Assembly (NCBI GenBank): GCA_041389565.1
Contig: JAWKRP010000033.1
Location: 29,113-93,112 of the forward strand
Length of the DNA stretch: 64,000 nucleotides
Direction: 5' to 3'
DNA from: JACKEQ01 sp041389565
GTDB lineage: Bacteria; Myxococcota_A; UBA796; GCA-2862545
A model generated the notes under the pieces. It ran no database searches and was not told where the DNA came from. It was given only the letters and a program-made list of their open reading frames with translations. The position numbers were made by a program, and so were the translations under genes. This document shows, piece by piece, positions 59,846-64,000 of this stretch. Position 1 is the stretch's first letter; every line of letters starts with the position of its first letter.

Positions 59846-61911
59846 GTGATGGACTGATGGTGGTTCGTGTCTATCTGCACGAGCCCCGCTTCCACGGGCG
59901 CCCCGAGTGGCCGCCAGCACCTGCTCGGCTCTTCCAGGCGTTCGTCGCGGGTCTCGGGCACCACTGCTGCGAGCCCCGATTCGCAGCCGCTCTCGAGTGG
60001 CTGGAGCGGCAACGGCCGCCCACGATCGTGGTTCCTCCGAGCACCGCGGGACAGAGTGTGACGTTGTTCGTGCCCCACAACGACCTCGACAGCAAGGGCG
60101 GCGACCCCTCGAGGGTCCCGGAGATCCGCGTCGGCAAGACGGTCGAGCCCCGTCTCCTCGAGTCGAATGCACCCCTTCTCTATGTCTACCGCGTGGAGGG
60201 AGGCGTCCCGCCGGAGATGACCGAGATCACGGAGCGTCTGTACCAGTTCGGGCGGGGAACGGACCCTGCCTGGGCACAGCTCGAAACGTTCGTGGAGCGC
60301 CCCCTGGAGGACTTCCTGGCAAGCGAGAACGGCGAGGTCCACCACCCAAGCCCCGGCGGTCGAACTGCACTCGCGTGTCCTCGTCCCGGAACGTTCAGCA
60401 GCCTCGAGGCACGCCACGCCGCGTGGATGCGGCGTCTGGAGTCCGAGCTCGACGGGCGCTCCGTGCGTCAGGTGTTCAACCAGCCGCCGAAGCCTCTCGT
60501 CCAGGAGGTCGGGTACGGCGGAGGTGCGCGGCGGTTCGTGTACGACGTGAAGGCAACCGAGAGCCCTGGGGACTTCCGCCCGATCGCCTTGGCGAGCGCC
60601 CATCCCGCATCGATTCGCATTCGAGATGCCGCTGCGGTCCGTCTCGGCGATGCCACAGGGGCGCACGCGATGGTCGACGCCACGCTCGTGGGGAGGCGAC
60701 CCAACGAGGCAGAGCTCGTGCCCACGAGCGCGAGAACCCGCATCGTTCCCCTGGCTTCGATCGGCCACACGCACGCCGACATGGCCATTCGTAGAGTGCT
60801 CGTCGAGATCCCGAGCGACTCGCGGATCCGGGCAGACGACCTCCATTGGGCGTTCGACGGTCTCGACCTCGGTGACCAGCGCACGCTGGTCGCAACCGAA
60901 GACCGGGCGATGCTGGAGCACTACACGAGACCATCGCGAAGGTGGCAGACCGTGACGCCCATCGCCGTTCCCATCCCACGCGGCGAGGCCAGGCGAGGAG
61001 GGACCGAACGTCTCGATCACGAGGGCCGTGCGACACAAGGTGTGCTGCAGGCCCTGCGGCGCGCCGGCGTTCGCGAACCGGTGGTCTCGATCCACGTCCA
61101 TCGTGAGCCCAGCCACCGGAACGGGTCGAGAGCGGATGCGTTCGAGTCCGGCCGTTTCGGAGCACGGCTCTGGCATGTGGACATCGTCTTCCGTACGCCT
61201 ATCGCCGGTCCCCTGATGCTTGGAGACGGGCGGTTCCTCGGACTCGGCCTGTTCGCGCCCGTCGACGTTCGGAACGCCCTCCGAGCATGGAGCATCGAGG
61301 ACGGACTCGTCGAGAACGCCGACTGGACGGAGCTCACGGTGGCGTTCCGGCGGGCGGTCCTCGCGCGATGCGGCCGCATCTGGAGGAGCCTACCCCAGTG
61401 GATCTCCGGGCATCAGCCGAGTGGGAGACCCGCCGAGAGGCATCAGCACCTTCACTTCGCGGTGGACCTCGCCCATTCTCGCCTCCTGGTCTTCGATCCT
61501 GAGGAAAGGCGGAGCCGGAGGGACCGCGCCCGCTTCGATGAAGCCCTCGCCGGCCTCATTGAGCTTCGTGCTGGTGCCGCCGGTCTGCTGACGCTTGCGC
61601 CGTCCGAAGTCGATCCCTCGGACCCGATAGTGGCATCGTCGACGGTGTGGTCGACGGTCACACCGTACGGGGTTCGCCGCCACACAAAGGCGGGCTCTCC
61701 GGCCGTGGCGGTCGAAGTCGACGTTCGGAATGCCCTCAACGACGCCGACCTACCGCAGCCGCAAGCAGTCCATGTCCTCTCGACGAGATCGACCCCTCGC
61801 GGGCTGACCGGCCACGTCCGGATCGAGTTCGCCGCCGCGGTCTCGGGACCCCTGATGCTGGGGCGAACGCGCCACAAGGGGGGTGGTCTGTTCACTGGAA
61901 CGAGTGCATGA
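59842..61911 (+). CDS. csb2: csb2/GSU0054-like Cas5-Cas6 fusion
   Basis: 689 residues, intact. It begins VVRVYLHEPRFHGRPEWPPAPARLFQAFVAG after a short leader, the Csb2 signature. The N-terminal part is Cas5-like and the C-terminal part is Cas6-like, which in type I-G cuts the crRNA precursor. Gly-rich RAMP loops are GPLMLGDGRFLGLGLF (about 455) and GPLMLGRTRHKGGGLF near the end. Histidines in QHLHFAVDL could take part in cleavage. GTG 59842 overlaps the csb1 stop (GTGA); ATG 59857 is an alternative. Length is at the upper end for the family. Confidence 0.88.
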   Translation: MSDGLMVVRVYLHEPRFHGRPEWPPAPARLFQAFVAGLGHHCCEPRFAAALEWLERQRPPTIVVPPSTAGQSVTLFVPHNDLDSKGGDPSRVPEIRVGKTVEPRLLESNAPLLYVYRVEGGVPPEMTEITERLYQFGRGTDPAWAQLETFVERPLEDFLASENGEVHHPSPGGRTALACPRPGTFSSLEARHAAWMRRLESELDGRSVRQVFNQPPKPLVQEVGYGGGARRFVYDVKATESPGDFRPIALASAHPASIRIRDAAAVRLGDATGAHAMVDATLVGRRPNEAELVPTSARTRIVPLASIGHTHADMAIRRVLVEIPSDSRIRADDLHWAFDGLDLGDQRTLVATEDRAMLEHYTRPSRRWQTVTPIAVPIPRGEARRGGTERLDHEGRATQGVLQALRRAGVREPVVSIHVHREPSHRNGSRADAFESGRFGARLWHVDIVFRTPIAGPLMLGDGRFLGLGLFAPVDVRNALRAWSIEDGLVENADWTELTVAFRRAVLARCGRIWRSLPQWISGHQPSGRPAERHQHLHFAVDLAHSRLLVFDPEERRSRRDRARFDEALAGLIELRAGAAGLLTLAPSEVDPSDPIVASSTVWSTVTPYGVRRHTKAGSPAVAVEVDVRNALNDADLPQPQAVHVLSTRSTPRGLTGHVRIEFAAAVSGPLMLGRTRHKGGGLFTGTSA

Positions 61912-63545
61912 GCCTCCTGCCTGCGCGGATGATCAACGAGGTCGTGTACTGCCCTCGCCTGTTCGCTCTCGAGCACGTCGACGGCGAGTGGGCCGAGTCC
62001 GCCGACACGGTCCGCGGGCGAACCGTGCATCGCCGCGTGGACCACGGCGTTCCCGGCGTCCTGCCCGACCCGGATCAGGAGGACCCGCCCCCATCCATCC
62101 AGCGGAGCGTCACGCTCAGCGACGAGACCCTGGGCATCATCGCGAAGCTCGATCTGGCTGAAATCGCCGACGGTCAGGTCGTGCCCGTGGACTACAAGAA
62201 GGGCCGAATCCCCCCGGTCGCTGAGGGCGCCTACCTCCCGGAGCGCGTTCAGGTCTGCGCGCAGGCCCTGTTGCTTCGCGCACATGGGTACGAGGTGCCG
62301 TACGGCGAGATCTACTTCGCGGGCTCGAAGCGGCGCGTACGCGTCGACCTCGACGAGGCCCTCATCGCGGCCACGCTCGAAGCCGTCGCGACCGCCCGTG
62401 GGATCGTCGAGTCCGGCCAGCTCCCGCCGCCACTCCTGGACAGCCCGAAGTGCTACGGGTGCTCTCTGGTCGGAATCTGCCTGCCCGACGAGACCAACGT
62501 GCTCACGGCTCGGAGCGAGCGTGTTCGAACCGTCGCTCCGGGGATCGAGCGCGGTCTGCCGCTCTACATCGTCGCCCGCGGAGCGAAGATCGCCATCCGG
62601 GCTGACGAGATCGTGGTGTCCGTGAAGGGTGCAGCCGACGAGCGCGTACGGCTCACCGACACCTCGAGGGTCATCGTCGCCGGCGCCGCGTCTGTGACGA
62701 CGCCAGCACTGACCCAGCTCGCAGAGCGCGGCATCCCCTTCGCTGTTCATGGCTGGGGCGGACGGCTCCTGGGTCAGTTCGTCCCGTCCGGCGGCCACAA
62801 CGTGCTCGGGCGCATCGCCCAGCACCAGGTCGCCGCAGACCCCGCGGCATCTCTGCTCCTCGCGCGTGCGTTCGTGCGGGGGAAGATCGCCAACCAGAGA
62901 GTCCTCCTGCGACGCAACGGGTCCGACGTTCCACCCGACACGCTCAACCGGCTCAAGTCCTTCGTCGGCGACACCGAGCGGAGCGAGTCGGTGGAGTCCC
63001 TGTACGGCACCGAAGGGATGGCCGCGCGCCTGTACTTCGAGAGCTTCGCCCGAATGTTGAAGGGCGACGCGCTGACGTTCGAGGTCTCCGGGCGAAACCG
63101 GCGCCCGCCGAGAGACCCGATCAACGCGTTGTTGTCCTTCGTGTATGCATGTCTCACGCGGGAGTGCGCCAACGTGCTCCAGGGCATCGGACTGGATGCC
63201 TGGGTGGGCTTCCTCCATCGCCCGCGTCCCGGCAAGCCCGCCCTGGCTCTCGACCTCATGGAGGAGTTCCGTCCCCTCATCGGGGACTCCGTGGTCGTCG
63301 GTGTCGTGAACAACGGGGTCGTCCAGGAGACCGACTTCATCGTCCATGCCGCCGGATGCAGCCTCCAGGATGCCGCGCGGAAGCGCGTCGTCCGGGCATT
63401 CGAACGCCGACTGGCCGAGGAGGTGCAACATCCGCGGTTCGGGACGCGCATGAGCTATCGGCGCATCCTCGAAGTGCAGGCGCGGATCCTCGCCAAAGCG
63501 CTCCGGGGCGACATCCCCGCCTACGAGCCCTTCGTGACCCGCTGA
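61908..63545 (+). CDS. cas4-cas1: Cas4-Cas1 fusion (spacer acquisition)
   Basis: 545 residues, intact. The Cas4 part (about 1-195) keeps the nuclease and FeS residues: Cys15 in YCPRL, His41, Asp82 in KLDLAEI, VDYKKG with Asp95 and Lys97, Gln115, and Cys182, Cys185 and Cys191. The Cas1 part (about 205-545) has EGMAARLYFESF and later FLHRPRPGKPALALDLMEEFRP, giving the Glu-His-Asp metal site. The fusion is typical of type I-G and selects PAM-flanked spacers for integration with Cas2. The ATG at 61908 overlaps the csb2 stop (ATGA). Confidence 0.94.
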   Translation: MSLLPARMINEVVYCPRLFALEHVDGEWAESADTVRGRTVHRRVDHGVPGVLPDPDQEDPPPSIQRSVTLSDETLGIIAKLDLAEIADGQVVPVDYKKGRIPPVAEGAYLPERVQVCAQALLLRAHGYEVPYGEIYFAGSKRRVRVDLDEALIAATLEAVATARGIVESGQLPPPLLDSPKCYGCSLVGICLPDETNVLTARSERVRTVAPGIERGLPLYIVARGAKIAIRADEIVVSVKGAADERVRLTDTSRVIVAGAASVTTPALTQLAERGIPFAVHGWGGRLLGQFVPSGGHNVLGRIAQHQVAADPAASLLLARAFVRGKIANQRVLLRRNGSDVPPDTLNRLKSFVGDTERSESVESLYGTEGMAARLYFESFARMLKGDALTFEVSGRNRRPPRDPINALLSFVYACLTRECANVLQGIGLDAWVGFLHRPRPGKPALALDLMEEFRPLIGDSVVVGVVNNGVVQETDFIVHAAGCSLQDAARKRVVRAFERRLAEEVQHPRFGTRMSYRRILEVQARILAKALRGDIPAYEPFVTR

Positions 63546-63847
63546 TGCGGAAGACGCTCTACATCGTGTGCTACGACATCTGCGGTGACGACGCGCCACG
63601 GCGCTTGCGCCAGGTCTACAAGACGATGCGGGGGTATGGCGAACACGTTCAGTACTCCGTCTTCCGATGTGTCCTCACGGAGCTCCAGCTGGCCGAGCTC
63701 GAGGACCGCCTCACTCGCTGGATCAACCATCGGACCGACCAAATTCTGATCGTACCTCTCGGGAACGCGGACCGGCCCGAGACCTGGGAGATGTACACTG
63801 TCGGTGTGCCGATCGACGCTCCGGAACGGGTGGTTCGGATTGTGTAG
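63545..63847 (+). CDS. cas2: Cas2
   Basis: 100 residues, intact. LYIVCYDICGDDAPRRLRQV has the YDI strand with the metal-binding Asp, followed by MRGYGEHVQYSVFRC; both are classic Cas2. It forms the integrase complex with Cas1 that inserts spacers at the leader end of the array. The ATG shares one base with the cas4-cas1 stop (TGATG). It is the last gene of the operon; the leader follows. Confidence 0.95.
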   Translation: MRKTLYIVCYDICGDDAPRRLRQVYKTMRGYGEHVQYSVFRCVLTELQLAELEDRLTRWINHRTDQILIVPLGNADRPETWEMYTVGVPIDAPERVVRIV

Positions 63848-64000
63848 GCGCTCTTTGACAGCGCAGACGCGAGCGGTCCGGTGACGCGCCAGAGACCGTC
63901 ACTGCTCGCGCGACCATCTGGTGGGGTAGGTTTGGAGGCATGAGGTAGGATTTCGCGCGACTGCTGCGCCTGGAGGCGACATGAAATGGTGAACCTCTCG
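63848..64000 (+). promoter_or_regulatory. Presumed CRISPR leader (array beyond window)
   Basis: 153 bp after cas2 without a gene. TTGACA at 63855-63860 is a perfect -35, though no good -10 is seen 17 bases on. A two-part hairpin follows: GCGAGC (63869-63874) with GCTCGC (63904-63909), and GTGACG (63881-63886) with CGTCAC (63897-63902). The last 60 bases are AT-richer. No repeat unit is recognisable before the edge. Position next to cas2 and promoter-like content fit a leader. Confidence 0.55.

Noticed and set aside
55357..63847. Programmed frameshifting to explain the cas3, csb3 and csb1 frame changes
   Set aside because: There is no consistent slippery heptamer or stimulatory structure, and the shifts go in both directions, so decay or sequence error is more likely.
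1..64000. tRNA, rRNA, insertion sequences and phage attachment sites
   Set aside because: None recognised by eye: no transposase or integrase motifs and no cloverleaf with conserved T-loop. A dedicated tRNA search was not possible.

Overview
The window is very GC-rich and densely coded. It reads like a myxobacterium-type (Myxococcota/Deltaproteobacteria) chromosome. It has many short lipoproteins with Asp/Thr/Ala-rich linkers, Cys-rich repeat surface proteins, Ser/Thr kinases fused to FG-GAP, PEGA and FGE domains, a TIGR02999-type sigma factor, a TIGR02147-type regulator and many NTGA start/stop overlaps using GTG or TTG. The organism call is inferred from gene content only.

Layout. 1-6.8 kb: a leftward operon with a MoxR AAA ATPase, a DUF5682-type protein, a CoxE-type VWA protein, a TerB-like protein and an unidentified partial gene, preceded by a PEBP-like lipoprotein and a hybrid histidine kinase (6.9-8.8 kb). 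8.9-12 kb: lipoprotein plus TonB-dependent receptor. 12-15.5 kb: zinc-ribbon protein, unknown protein, PAAR protein, STM4014-like ATP-grasp protein and a TIGR02996/LRR protein. 15.5-27 kb: S9 peptidase, lipoproteins, TerB-like protein, PI-PLC-like lipoprotein, FHA-GGDEF protein, 5'-3' exonuclease, and a leftward set of outer-membrane protein, CrtI-like oxidoreductase, TMEM220-like and chalcone-isomerase-like proteins. 27-37.3 kb: a rightward run of cupin, lipoprotein, sulfatase-fold enzyme, pseudokinase-PP2C fusion, Asp-rich lipoprotein and a 1575-residue Cys-rich surface protein. 37.3-46 kb: a giant kinase/FG-GAP protein, a divergent and apparently leaderless sigma factor, 1.56 kb of repetitive non-coding DNA, and a kinase-PEGA-FGE protein. 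46-49.2 kb: UvrA2-like ABC protein and a divergent TetR regulator.

49.2-64 kb is a defence-rich segment. It holds a CARF/ring-nuclease-family protein (TIGR02584/NE0113-like), a secreted protein, a TIGR02147 regulator, a zinc-hook ATPase with a HEPN-like partner, two small genes, and a type I-G (formerly I-U, Dpsyc) CRISPR-Cas operon: cas3, csb3, csb1, csb2, cas4-cas1 fusion, cas2. The leader starts at the right edge and the array must lie beyond it.

The most notable observations are: (i) a cluster of 1-nt frameshifts in the CRISPR interference genes (cas3, csb3, csb1) while csb2 and the adaptation genes are open; (ii) a CARF-family protein next to a type I system with no type III genes in view; (iii) the ATPase/HEPN-like pair; (iv) a mosaic of nested direct repeats at 42.0-43.6 kb; (v) a 30-bp repeat at three loci, one copy of which encodes the signal-peptide n-region of a surface protein; (vi) several enzymes missing a catalytic residue. 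Domain names come from motif recognition without database searches.
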